Source of the DNA: Bordetella genomosp. 9
Lineage (GTDB): Bacteria > Pseudomonadota > Gammaproteobacteria > Burkholderiales > Burkholderiaceae_B
Assembly (NCBI RefSeq): GCF_002261425.1
Contig: NZ_NEVJ01000001.1
Location: 1,178,001 to 1,242,000 of the forward strand
Length of the DNA: 64,000 bases
Reading direction: 5' to 3'
The notes beneath the pieces are model-generated. The model did not search any database and was not told the origin of the DNA. It worked only from the letters and a program-made list of their open reading frames with translations. Made by a program: the position numbers and the translations under genes. The first letter of the stretch is position 1; each line of letters begins with the position of its first letter. Shown here piece by piece: positions 17,328 through 26,570 of the stretch.

Positions 17328-20300
17328 AGCAACAGAATCGAATCCCTGGCGGCGGCAACGTCGACCGGGCCAGGCCCATCACGTTTACCTTCAATGGAAA
17401 GCGGTATACGGGCTTCCAGGGAGACACCCTGGCGTCGGCCCTGCTGGCGAACGACGTGCATTTCGTCGCGCGCAGCTTCAAGTATCACCGGCCGCGGGGC
17501 ATCGTCTCGGCGGGTCCCGAAGAACCCAATGCCATCGTGCAGCTGGAAGACGGTCCGCACACCGTGCCGAACGCCAAGGCCACCGAGATCGAGTTGTACG
17601 AAGGGTTGGCCGCGCGCAGCGTCAATGCATACCCTACGCTGGAGAAGGACCGCATGGCGTTCAACCAGCGTATAGGGCGCTTGTTGCCCGCGGGCTTCTA
17701 TTACAAGACCTTCATGTGGCCGCGGTCCTTCTGGCCCAGGTACGAACGCCGCATTCGCGACGCCGCTGGCCTGGGGACATCGCCGGCGGCACGCGACCCG
17801 TCGCGATACGACAAGCGGTTCGCGCATTGCGATGTGCTGATCGTGGGAGGCGGTGTCGCGGGGCTTTCGGCCGCGCTGGCCGCAGCGCGCAGCGGCGCAA
17901 GAATCATCCTGGTCGACGACCAGCCGGCGCCGGGCGGCTTCCTGTTGTCCAGTCCTCGGGCGATAGGGGAGCAGTCGTCCGCGGCATGGATCGCCAGGGC
18001 CTGCCAGCAGCTCGCGGCCTCGACCTCCGTCACGATACTCAACCGGAGCACCGCCTTTGGCTATCATGACCACAACCTGGTCACCGTGACGCAGCGGCTG
18101 CACGACCATCTGCCGCTCGACCGGCGCATCGGCACGCGCGAGTTGCTGTGGAAAATCCGCGCAAGGCGCGTCGTCCTGGCGACGGGCGCCCATGAGCGTC
18201 CCATCGTGTTTGGAAACAACGACCTGCCCGGCATCATGCTGGCGTCAGCCGTATCATCGTATATCCATCGCTACGGTGTGCTGCCCGGTCGCAACGTCGT
18301 GGTCTTCTGCAACAACGATGAAGGCTACCGTACCGCGTGCGCACTGGCGGCGGTAGGCGCCGCCGTGTCCGTCGTCGATCCACGCAAGCCTGGCCACGGG
18401 GCACTGTTCGAAGCGGCGCGCCAAGCGCGCGTGGCGATGTACAACGATTCGGTCGTGGTTGCGGCGTCGGGCGACAAGCGCGTCAGTAGCGTGAAGGTCC
18501 GCCGGCATGCCGGTAGCGGCAAGGGCGACGAAGTCGTCCTGCGATGCGACCTGGTGGCCGTATCCGGCGGACTCAGTCCAACCATACATTTGTTCAGCCA
18601 GTCGGGTGGAAAGGCGCGATGGGACGAAGCGCTTTCGTGCTTTGTTCCCGGCGCCGGCGGGCAAGGGGCACAGAGCGTCGGGGCCGCCAATGGCACGTTC
18701 GCGCTCGCCGCCGCCATGGCGGAAGGCGAGGCGGCGGGCCGGGCGGCGGCGAACGCATGCGGCTTCGAGCCGCCAGGGCAGCAACCGGACAATGTGGTTG
18801 ACGCAGGCCAGGGGATGCCGCTTCTTCCATTGTGGCGGGTGACCGACGACGTCACGGCGAGCCGGGGCCCGAAGCAGTTCGTGGACTTCCAGAACGACGT
18901 CACCACCGCCGACATCATGCTGGCCGTGCGCGAGGGCTTCGAATCGGTGGAGCACGTCAAGCGGTACACCGCGCTCGGCTTCGGCACCGACCAGGGAAAA
19001 CTCGGCAATATCAACGGCATGGGGATCCTGGCCGGCCTGCTTGGCAAGCCGATCGCCGATGTCGGCACCACGACGTTCCGCCCAAATTACACGCCGGTGA
19101 CCTTCGGTGCGTTCGCCGGCCGCGATCTGGACCTTCATCACGAACCTGTCCGCAAAACCTGCCTGCATGACTGGCATGCCGAACACGGGGCGGTATTCGA
19201 AGACGTCGGGGTATGGAAACGGCCCTGGTATTACCCCCGGCACGGCGAGGACATGCATGCGGCGGTGGCGCGCGAATGCCTGGCCGTGCGGCGTTCGGTG
19301 GCCTTGCTGGATGCCTCCACGCTGGGAAAGATCGACATCCAGGGCCCGGACGCGGTCAAGCTGCTGAATTGGGTCTATACGAACGACTGGAGCAAGCTCG
19401 CTGTCGGCCGCGCCCGCTATGGGTTGATGCTCAACGAAAACGGCATGATCTTCGATGATGGCGTGACGGTGCGGTTGGGCGAGGAACATTTCCTCATGAC
19501 TACGACCACGGGCAATGCGGCTACCGTCATGAATTGGCTGGAGCTGTGGCTGCAGACCGAATGGCCGGATATGCGGGTGCGCCTGACTTCCGTGACCGAC
19601 CACTGGTGCACGATCGCCGTACCCGGGCCGCGCAGCCGCGCCGTTCTGCGGAAGGTCTGCGACGACATCGACTTCGACAATGCGGCCTTTCCCTTCATGA
19701 GCTATCGCGAAGGCACTGTCGCCGGCGTCTCCGCCCGCGTCATGCGTATCAGTTTTTCGGGCGAGCTGGCCTATGAAGTCAACGTGCCGGCCGACTATGG
19801 GCGGGCGGTATGGGAAGCGCTCATGGCCGCGGGGGCGGAACACGGCATCGTTCCCTACGGGACCGAAGCGCTGCACGTGCTGCGCGCGGAAAAAGGCTTC
19901 ATCATCGTCGGCCAGGATACGGATGGATCGATGACGCCGGCCGACATGGGCATGGGCGCGATGGTATCGAGGAACAAGGAATGCCTGGGGAAGAGATCAT
20001 TGACCCGCATGGATACGGCGGGTGAAGGAAGACGGCAGTACGTCGGCTTGCTGACTGAAGACGCCGCCTTGGTGCTGCCCGAGGGGAGCCAAGTCCTGCC
20101 GGCGGACGGCCCTGGCCATGCCGCCGGACACGGCTTCAAGTCCGCCGGTCATGTCACGTCCAGCTATTTCAGTCCGATACTGCAACGGTCCATCGCCCTG
20201 GCCATGTTGCGCAACGGGTCGAACATGAAGGGCCAGACCGTGATGGTCGGTCTGGCGAATGGCACCCACGTTGCCGCGAAAGTCGGCGATACCGTGTTTT

Positions 20301-20335
20301 TCGATAAAGAGGGGCTGCGCCAAAATGTTGAGTGA
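17324..20335 (+). CDS. soxA: Sarcosine oxidase, alpha subunit
   Basis: A 1003-residue subunit with the complete domain set. Residues about 15-110 are a ferredoxin-like 2Fe-2S fold lacking cluster cysteines. About 165-500 form an FAD/NAD-binding domain opening CDVLIVGGGVAGLSAALAAA. The C-terminal part from about 605 is a folate-binding GcvT-like aminomethyltransferase domain (FEDVGVWKRPWYYPRHGEDM and GTEALHVLRAEKGFIIVGQD). The presence of the THF domain means the methyl carbon is delivered as 5,10-methylene-THF rather than as free formaldehyde, which explains folD and purU in the operon. It overlaps soxD and soxG at its two ends. Confidence 0.94.
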   Translation: MKQQNRIPGGGNVDRARPITFTFNGKRYTGFQGDTLASALLANDVHFVARSFKYHRPRGIVSAGPEEPNAIVQLEDGPHTVPNAKATEIELYEGLAARSVNAYPTLEKDRMAFNQRIGRLLPAGFYYKTFMWPRSFWPRYERRIRDAAGLGTSPAARDPSRYDKRFAHCDVLIVGGGVAGLSAALAAARSGARIILVDDQPAPGGFLLSSPRAIGEQSSAAWIARACQQLAASTSVTILNRSTAFGYHDHNLVTVTQRLHDHLPLDRRIGTRELLWKIRARRVVLATGAHERPIVFGNNDLPGIMLASAVSSYIHRYGVLPGRNVVVFCNNDEGYRTACALAAVGAAVSVVDPRKPGHGALFEAARQARVAMYNDSVVVAASGDKRVSSVKVRRHAGSGKGDEVVLRCDLVAVSGGLSPTIHLFSQSGGKARWDEALSCFVPGAGGQGAQSVGAANGTFALAAAMAEGEAAGRAAANACGFEPPGQQPDNVVDAGQGMPLLPLWRVTDDVTASRGPKQFVDFQNDVTTADIMLAVREGFESVEHVKRYTALGFGTDQGKLGNINGMGILAGLLGKPIADVGTTTFRPNYTPVTFGAFAGRDLDLHHEPVRKTCLHDWHAEHGAVFEDVGVWKRPWYYPRHGEDMHAAVARECLAVRRSVALLDASTLGKIDIQGPDAVKLLNWVYTNDWSKLAVGRARYGLMLNENGMIFDDGVTVRLGEEHFLMTTTTGNAATVMNWLELWLQTEWPDMRVRLTSVTDHWCTIAVPGPRSRAVLRKVCDDIDFDNAAFPFMSYREGTVAGVSARVMRISFSGELAYEVNVPADYGRAVWEALMAAGAEHGIVPYGTEALHVLRAEKGFIIVGQDTDGSMTPADMGMGAMVSRNKECLGKRSLTRMDTAGEGRRQYVGLLTEDAALVLPEGSQVLPADGPGHAAGHGFKSAGHVTSSYFSPILQRSIALAMLRNGSNMKGQTVMVGLANGTHVAAKVGDTVFFDKEGLRQNVE

Positions 20336-20951
20336 ACAGCAAGCCGCCTGGACGGCTCCCCGGCATGAATCGCCGTTGGCGGGTATTGGACACCTGCTGG
20401 CGGAGCATGGCGTGCCAAATGGGGAATTCCAGGTGCAGGGCCGCCCGTTGGTCGGTTTCTGCATCTTCCGCGCCTCGCCCGAGGATGAAGCCCTGCACGC
20501 GCGCGCAGCTTCCGTACTAGGCATCGGCTTGCCGCTTCGGCCGAATACTTTCACGCAAGGCGCCGATATCCGCGCCATCTGGCTGGGGCCTGACGAATGG
20601 ATGCTTGCATCCGCTGTCCGGTCGGCACGCGATATGGAAGACAGGCTCCGGCATGCGCTGGGCCCGGGGCATTATTCGGTTGTCGACGTGACCAGCGGCT
20701 ATACCAGCGTGACCCTGAGCGGCAGGAAAGCGCCGCTCGTCCTTTCGCGTGGCTGCCCGCTGGACCTGAGCGCCCGGGCGTTCGCCATGGGCGAGTGCGC
20801 ACAAAGCGTCCTTTTCAAGGCGCCGGTCATTGTCTGCGCCGGCGGCTGCGGAATATATGACCTGATCGTCAGGCGCAGCTTCGCGGAGTACGTCATGCTG
20901 ATGTTGCTCGACGCCTACAAGCCGATCCAGCAGGCAAACCTGCGCTACTGA
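20325..20951 (+). CDS. soxG: Sarcosine oxidase, gamma subunit
   Basis: A 208-residue SoxG with a GcvT/YgfZ-like fold, the fourth subunit of the heterotetramer. Recognisable segments are IRAIWLGPDEWML, VVDVTSGYTSVTLSG and SRGCPLDLSARAF. The ATG at 20325 lies inside the last codons of soxA (11-base overlap), the usual soxAG junction. The protein stabilises the complex with SoxA; no catalytic residues are expected. This completes the BDAG set without a gap. Confidence 0.92.
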   Translation: MLSEQQAAWTAPRHESPLAGIGHLLAEHGVPNGEFQVQGRPLVGFCIFRASPEDEALHARAASVLGIGLPLRPNTFTQGADIRAIWLGPDEWMLASAVRSARDMEDRLRHALGPGHYSVVDVTSGYTSVTLSGRKAPLVLSRGCPLDLSARAFAMGECAQSVLFKAPVIVCAGGCGIYDLIVRRSFAEYVMLMLLDAYKPIQQANLRY

Positions 20952-20968
20952 GCCTCAGGGGTTGATAA

Positions 20969-22735
20969 ATGGAACATGCCAAGCAAGCCGAAAGCGGACC
21001 TGTATCGCTGGCGATCCCCGCCGTCAGCATGCGGCCGACTCCCATGGGAAGGCAGCATGCGGTCTCGACCGGACACTATCTGGCGAGCATAGCCGCCAAT
21101 CGGGTGCTGGACGCCGGCGGCAATGCGATCGATGCGGGCGTGACGGCTGCATTCGCGCTCGCGGTGCTGCAGCCGGACATCGTATCGGTTGCCGGGGTGG
21201 CGCCGACGCTGATCTATGTGCAGCAGCTTGGCCGCGTCGTATCCCTGCCAGGCCTGGGGCACTGGCCGGCCGCTACGGATATCCGGCGCCTGCTCGCCGA
21301 AGGGGATGGGTTTTCCGTGCCGGACGGAGTGCTGCGCACGGTTGTCCCGGCCGCGCCGGCCACCCACATTACCGCCTTGCGCAGGTACGGGACGATCTCC
21401 TTCGCCGACGCCGTGGCGCCTGCCCTCGAGCTTGCGCGGGATGGCTACGCCACGTATCCCTTTCTGGCGGAAAGCCTGCGCCAGGCCAAATGGAGATACG
21501 AGCGCTGGCCGTCGAGCAGGGAGATCTTCGTCCCGGATGGGCGCACGCCTGGTGTCGGCGAGCTGTTCGTCCAGCGCGATCTTGCCCGGACACTGCAACG
21601 CCTGGTCGAGGCCGAGCGCGGCGCGCATGGCGATCGCGACAAGAAGCTGCGGGCGGTGCATGACCATTTCTACCGAGGACCGATCGCCGACGCGATCGTC
21701 CGGTTTCAGCGGGAAAGCGGGGGATTCCTACGCCATGAGGACCTGGCCGCGTTCGAAGTGGAGCCCGAGGACAGCATTCACGCTGTCTACCATGGCACGG
21801 AGGTCCACTCCTGCGATACCTGGTGCCAGGGCATCGTACTGCTGCAAACGCTCAAGCTGCTCGAGCATGACGATCTGCGCGCGCTTGGTCAGAACTCTCC
21901 AGCCTATGTGCATCTTCTGACGGAGGCCCTGAATCTGTCCTTCGCGGATCGCGAAGCGTACATCGGAGATCCGAAGTTCGTGGATGTCCCGACGGCGACG
22001 CTGCTTTCGGATGCCTATGCGCGGGCGCAGCGTGCGCGTATCCGACCCGATGCCTGTTTCGGCGAAATGCCCGATCCGGGCGATGCGCATGGCGTGTGGA
22101 AAGGCAAGCGCGACGCGAACAATCCTTCTTCCGGCCCCGTGGGCATGTCCCCGGACACCATCTATGCCTGCGTCATGGACCGATATGGCAACGCCTATTC
22201 GGCGACATTGTCGGATACATCGCACGATGCCCCGGTGGTACCGGGATTGGGCATGGTGGTTTCCACGCGTGGCCATCAGTCGCGACTACAGGACGGCCAC
22301 CCCGCCAGGGTCGAGCCCGGCAAGCGACCGCGCCTGACGCCGAGTCCCGGCATGGCGCTGCGCGACGGCAGCCCTTACCTTTGCTTCGGCACGCCGGGTG
22401 GCGATGTGCAATCGCAGGCGATGCTGCAAGTCTTTCTGAATATCACGGAGTTCGGCATGCAGGTACAGCAAGCCGTCGAGGCGCCCCGGTTCTCGAGCGC
22501 GAGCTTCCCCAACTCGTTCGCGCCGCACGACTACATGCCGGGCCGCCTCTGCCTTGAGGCAAATATGCCGCGGACGGTCTTCGACGCGATGCGGGCGCTG
22601 GGACATGATGTGCAGACAATTCCTGTCTTGCCCGCGATGAGCGGTGCGGTATGCGCCGTCCTGCGGGACCCGCATACCCGGTTGTTCCATGCCGGCGCCG
22701 ACCCGCGTCGGGAAGCCTACGCGCTGGCCTGGTGA
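20969..22735 (+). CDS. Gamma-glutamyltransferase family protein with a variant active site
   Basis: A 588-residue Ntn-hydrolase of the GGT/cephalosporin acylase family. The N-terminal half has [20 protein letters not shown] and [13 protein letters not shown] as in GGT. The self-cleavage threonine appears in [18 protein letters not shown], where typical enzymes have TTHYSVVDKDGNAVS, so the nucleophile Thr is kept but the next two residues are Ile-Tyr instead of Thr-His. No signal peptide is obvious, so it may be cytoplasmic. It begins 17 bases after soxG and ends overlapping sdaA (TGATG). It could release an amino acid such as sarcosine from a gamma-glutamyl or N-acyl compound; that role is inference. 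Confidence 0.8.
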   Translation: MEHAKQAESGPVSLAIPAVSMRPTPMGRQHAVSTGHYLASIAANRVLDAGGNAIDAGVTAAFALAVLQPDIVSVAGVAPTLIYVQQLGRVVSLPGLGHWPAATDIRRLLAEGDGFSVPDGVLRTVVPAAPATHITALRRYGTISFADAVAPALELARDGYATYPFLAESLRQAKWRYERWPSSREIFVPDGRTPGVGELFVQRDLARTLQRLVEAERGAHGDRDKKLRAVHDHFYRGPIADAIVRFQRESGGFLRHEDLAAFEVEPEDSIHAVYHGTEVHSCDTWCQGIVLLQTLKLLEHDDLRALGQNSPAYVHLLTEALNLSFADREAYIGDPKFVDVPTATLLSDAYARAQRARIRPDACFGEMPDPGDAHGVWKGKRDANNPSSGPVGMSPDTIYACVMDRYGNAYSATLSDTSHDAPVVPGLGMVVSTRGHQSRLQDGHPARVEPGKRPRLTPSPGMALRDGSPYLCFGTPGGDVQSQAMLQVFLNITEFGMQVQQAVEAPRFSSASFPNSFAPHDYMPGRLCLEANMPRTVFDAMRALGHDVQTIPVLPAMSGAVCAVLRDPHTRLFHAGADPRREAYALAW

Positions 22736-24139
22736 TGCGGACTTCGGCTTCCCCGCCCGACGGTCCGGCGGTAGCGCGTTACAGCGTTTTCGATATCTTC
22801 CATATCGGCATCGGTCCGTCCAGTTCGCATACCGTCGGCCCGATGCGCGCCGCAGGCGCTTTCGTTCGTGAATTGGAGGCCTCGGACTTGTTGCCACGCG
22901 TCGCCCGCGTGAGCATCGTGCTGTATGGATCGCTGGGCGCCGCCGGCAAGGGGCATGGGACGGACCGGGGCGTCATCCTGGGCCTGGCCGGCAAGCTGCC
23001 CGAAACTGTCACGTCGCCGGAAATCAGCGGCATTCTGGATGCTGCGCACGACGAACTCCCTGGCGCTGTCGGGATGCAGGCGGATAACTTTCGATCCGCG
23101 CTCGGATATCGTCTTTCGCGTCAGGCCGCTGGACCGACACCCCAACGGACTGACCTTCCACGCATTCGATGTCGAGGCCGTTGAATTGATGCAGCGGACC
23201 TACTACTCGATCGGTGGGGGGGCGTTGCTCCACGGCGACGATAACCGCGACGATGGCTCGCCGCGCGTGCGCGTCCCCTATCCCTTCGGCTCGGGCCAGG
23301 AATTGCTGGGCTGGTGCCAGGATCGGCAATGTCCGGTATCGGAAATCGTCTATGCCAACGAAGCCTGCATGACGCCCGCGGCCGAAATCCATGCGCGCCT
23401 GGACACGATCTGGCGCGCGATGGAGGATTGCGTGCGCCGGGGAGTGATGGCCGAGGGACAATTGCCCGGCCCGCTCAAGGTGAGCAGGCGCGCGAAGGAT
23501 CTTCACGGCTTCCTCCTTTCTGAAGGCGCGGGCGCGAAGGACGCGCTGCACGCCATGGACTGGCTGAACGTTTGGGCGATGGCGGTAAACGAGGAAAACG
23601 CCGCGGGAGTAAAAGTTGTGACTGCGCCGACCAATGGCGCCGCCGGCATCATTCCTTCGGTCCTCCATTACTACATGCGCTTTATCGACGGCGCCGATAT
23701 CGGCGGGGTTCGTCGCTTTCTCTTGACCGCCGCCGCCATCGGCATGCTCTACAAGCTGAATGCATCGATCTCGGGAGCCGAGGTCGGCTGCCAGGGCGAG
23801 GTGGGGGTGGCGTGCTCCATGGCCGCGGGCGGCTTGTGTGAAGTGCTCGGCGGGACGCCTGGGCAGGTCGAGCAGGCCGCGGAGATCGCGATGGAACATC
23901 ATCTCGGCTTGACCTGTGATCCGGTGGGAGGCCTGGTCCAGATACCGTGCATCGAGCGCAACGCGGTGGCAAGCGCGAAGGCGGTGAACGCGGCCCGCCT
24001 GGCGTTGCGCAGCCGCGCTCCCCACCATGTATCGCTGGACGCGGTCATCCAGACGATGTGGCAGACCGGCCAGGACATGAAGACCAAATACAAGGAAACG
24101 TCGCGCGGCGGATTGGCCATCAATATCAAGCAGTGTTAG
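22735..24139 (+). pseudogene. sdaA: L-serine dehydratase, apparently frameshifted
   Basis: This is an iron-sulfur L-serine dehydratase (serine to pyruvate and ammonia) split across two frames. The first part, from 22735 to about 23085, encodes [20 protein letters not shown] and [18 protein letters not shown]. The second, from about 23085 to 24139, encodes [13 protein letters not shown], the beta-domain YYSIGGGALLHGDD, the cluster cysteines in GAEVGCQGEVGVACSMAAG and LTCDPVGGLVQIPCIERN, and the end SRGGLAINIKQC. One base too many near 23060-23090 separates the halves; the first frame then stops at 23184. All else is conserved, so the lesion is recent or a sequence error. It would turn serine formed from glycine and methylene-THF into pyruvate. 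Confidence 0.85.
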
Positions 24140-24255
24140 AACGCGGCGCGACGTCACGGCGATACTCGAATATGGCCGGAATCTACCAGCGGGAGACAAT
24201 GCCGCGTCTCTTATCCTGATGGCAGTTCAATGAAGCGCGATGAGGACGTAGAACC

Positions 24256-25302
24256 ATGCGTTGGAACCGAATGGTTTCCGCACTGGGTGTGCACGCGGAA
24301 GGCGAAATTGGCCGCGTCATCACCGGCGGGTTGCCGCCTATTCCAGGCAGAACGCTGCTTGAGAAAATGCATCACATCAACACCGCCGACGATAGGCTCC
24401 TGCGCTTCCTGCTGTTCGAGCCCAGGGGCGCGGCGCAGATGACCGTGAACGTACTGTTGCCCGCCATCCACCCCGATGCGGACGTCGCGTTCATCCCGCT
24501 GCAGCCGGACGGCGCGCACGCGCTCTCCGGATCGAATTGCATGTGCGTAGCCACCGCACTGTTGGAAACCGGCGTGGTGCCCATGCGCGAACCGGAAACC
24601 CGATTGGTTCTGGAGACGCCATCCGGCCTGATCCAGGTGTCCGCGCAGTGCAAGGATGGGAAATGCCAGCGTGTGTCACTGGAGATGGTGCCCAGCTTTG
24701 TCGAGCATCTCGACTACCCGATCGATGTGCCGGGGGTGGGCCGGATCACCGTGGACGTCGCGTTCGGGGGCTGCTATTTCGCCCTGGTCGATCCGCGCCA
24801 GCTGGGCCTGGCGTTGGACCGGACGGAGGCGCGTCGACTGGTGGAGCTCGGTGCGGCGATCCAGCAGGCGGCAGCCGCGCAGATCGCGGTCCGTCACCCC
24901 GTATTGCAGCAGGTGAGTGAAATCGAATATGCGCTCTTCGCCGGGTCCCACTCCGATGGATTCCGTAACTGCAATATCATTTTCCCCGGCCGCGTCGACC
25001 GGTCTCCTTGCGGCACGGGGAGCGCGGCCAGGCTGGCGGTGATGCATGCGCGCGGTCTGCTGGACGTGGGCGAGGACGTGGTCATGTACAGCCTGATCGA
25101 TAGCCGCTTCGATTGCCAGATCGCGCGCACGACGCAGGTGGCCTCGCGTGCCGCGGTGGTGCCTCGAATATCGGGACGGGCATGGATCTATTCGATGGAA
25201 CAGTATGGCCGCGATCCGGATGATCCCTATCCCGATGGCTACGTGCTGGCCGATACCTGGGGACCAGGTGCGACCAGGATCGGAGCGCACGGGCGCCCTT
25301 AG
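24256..25302 (+). CDS. Proline racemase / 4-hydroxyproline epimerase family protein
   Basis: A 348-residue member of the PF05544 family, which racemises proline, epimerises 4-hydroxyproline or dehydrates trans-3-hydroxyproline. Both catalytic cysteine positions are occupied: the first in SGSNCMCVATALLETG, the second in DRSPCGTGSAARLAV. The first site differs from the classical MCGHGTIG motif: the His is absent, as in a subgroup often annotated simply as proline racemase. A GAGGA ribosome site lies 9 bases before the ATG. It follows sdaA by 116 bases and may be a separate unit with the convergent GlxA-type regulator. The exact substrate is unclear. Confidence 0.83.
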   Translation: MRWNRMVSALGVHAEGEIGRVITGGLPPIPGRTLLEKMHHINTADDRLLRFLLFEPRGAAQMTVNVLLPAIHPDADVAFIPLQPDGAHALSGSNCMCVATALLETGVVPMREPETRLVLETPSGLIQVSAQCKDGKCQRVSLEMVPSFVEHLDYPIDVPGVGRITVDVAFGGCYFALVDPRQLGLALDRTEARRLVELGAAIQQAAAAQIAVRHPVLQQVSEIEYALFAGSHSDGFRNCNIIFPGRVDRSPCGTGSAARLAVMHARGLLDVGEDVVMYSLIDSRFDCQIARTTQVASRAAVVPRISGRAWIYSMEQYGRDPDDPYPDGYVLADTWGPGATRIGAHGRP

Positions 25303-25312
25303 CCGTGCGTTG

Positions 25313-26329
25313 CTACGCGTCGGCGGATTGCGAATCGCGGCATTGGCTCGGTAACAGCGAGAACTTGGCGCGGAACAGCCTGTTCATGTGCGAGGCGTCG
25401 GTGAATCCGCATTCCTGCGCGATCCGCTCCAGCGGGTGGTGGGTATTCTCCAGAAGATAACGGGCGTACGTCAGGCGCAATGACCGGTAGTGCTGGGTAA
25501 TGGTTTCCGCGTAATGGCTTTTGAAAAGCCTGGAAAGCTGGCGTGAGCTGACATTGACTCTGTGCGCCAGATCGTCCAGGGATAGCGGCTCCCGCAGGTT
25601 GCGTTCCATGAGAAAGACCGCCTTGCGTAGCCGGGGGTCGGCCGGCAGGGCTCCGCTGGAAACGGAGTAGAACTGAGGATGGGCCGGGGGCCGCAGCTGT
25701 GCGAGGACCAGCTGCCTCATGCATTTCAGGGCTCGCTCCGGGCCGCAATGGCGCTCTACCAGGTACATGGCGAGATCGCTTGTCGATGCCCCTCCCGCGC
25801 ATGTGATGATGCCTTGATCTATGGAAAAGATCTCGTCGGTGACGGGCAGGGCGCCAGGGAAATGACTCAGGAAATCTTCGTAGTGGTACCAGTGGACGCT
25901 GGTTCGCACCCCTCTCAGCAGACCCGCCTTGGCGAGCACGAACGATCCGGTGCATGCGCCCACCAGTGCCGTTCCCTCGCGCGCGGCCCGGTCTACATAC
26001 GATAGAACGCGGCCGTCGTACTCCAGGGCTTCCGGAAGTTTTCCTCCCACTACGACGACATAATCGAAACGCTTCGGAGCCAGCAGTCCGCACGTCGGCG
26101 TAATCCGTATTCCGCAGCTGGACAGCACGGCGGCGCCATCGTGGGTCATGATGGTCCACGAACACAGCAACTGGCCGCTGCGGTCCCCCCTGTCGGCCGC
26201 ATGCCGCAGGACTTCGACGAAGCAGCTGAGCGCCATCAGGGTGAAGTTCGGCAGCAGGACGAAGCCGACAGCCAGGCTGGGACGGCCGGTTTCGCACACC
26301 GTATCTTCCAATCGGGTTTCCCAATCCAT
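25313..26329 (-). CDS. GlxA-type AraC-family regulator with DJ-1/PfpI domain
   Basis: A 338-residue regulator with an N-terminal DJ-1/PfpI-like (amidase) domain, about 15-185, and a C-terminal AraC helix-turn-helix domain, about 235-330. The first shows VGFVLLPNFTLMALSCFVEV and ALVGACTGSFVLAKAGLL; the second shows REPLSLDDLAHRVNVSSRQL and ERIAQECGFTDASHMNRLF. The start at 26329 is set by an AAGGA site. GlxA-like regulators (GbdR, SouR, CdhR, ArgR) control glycine betaine, sarcosine, carnitine and arginine breakdown in pseudomonads, so it may control the sarcosine operon, the racemase gene or the divergent Bug gene. Confidence 0.85.
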   Translation of the reverse strand: MDWETRLEDTVCETGRPSLAVGFVLLPNFTLMALSCFVEVLRHAADRGDRSGQLLCSWTIMTHDGAAVLSSCGIRITPTCGLLAPKRFDYVVVVGGKLPEALEYDGRVLSYVDRAAREGTALVGACTGSFVLAKAGLLRGVRTSVHWYHYEDFLSHFPGALPVTDEIFSIDQGIITCAGGASTSDLAMYLVERHCGPERALKCMRQLVLAQLRPPAHPQFYSVSSGALPADPRLRKAVFLMERNLREPLSLDDLAHRVNVSSRQLSRLFKSHYAETITQHYRSLRLTYARYLLENTHHPLERIAQECGFTDASHMNRLFRAKFSLLPSQCRDSQSADA

Positions 26330-26570
26330 CGGACTTCCTTGGCCACGAGGCGTTTGGCAAAGCCCGCCGCATCCGCGCGCGGACGGTGCCGTTGCCGCAC
26401 TACACGAAAAGCGAGAATGCCGTAGTTCGGCTGCGCCTTGGGGCAGGGTATTCCCCCGCCTGTCGCTTTTGTACTCCACCTTGTCCCGAAACTACGAAGA
26501 ACCCGGGCGCGGACCTTTATATCGTAGCCGCTGGAGACGGCGCGTTCGTCGCCTCATACAAGGGGATTCC

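Noticed and set aside
18254..19876. Open frame of 540 codons antisense to soxA
   Set aside because: Shadow of soxA with arginine- and histidine-rich composition and no family motif.
23060..23184. Programmed frameshift in sdaA
   Set aside because: No slippery heptamer or downstream pseudoknot is evident, and sdaA is not known to use recoding; mutation or sequence error is the simpler reading.
26492..26527. Inverted repeat CTACGA / TCGTAG upstream of the Bug gene at 26571
   Set aside because: Arms are only 6 bases with 24 between, which is expected by chance in a region searched by eye; not strong enough to list as an operator.
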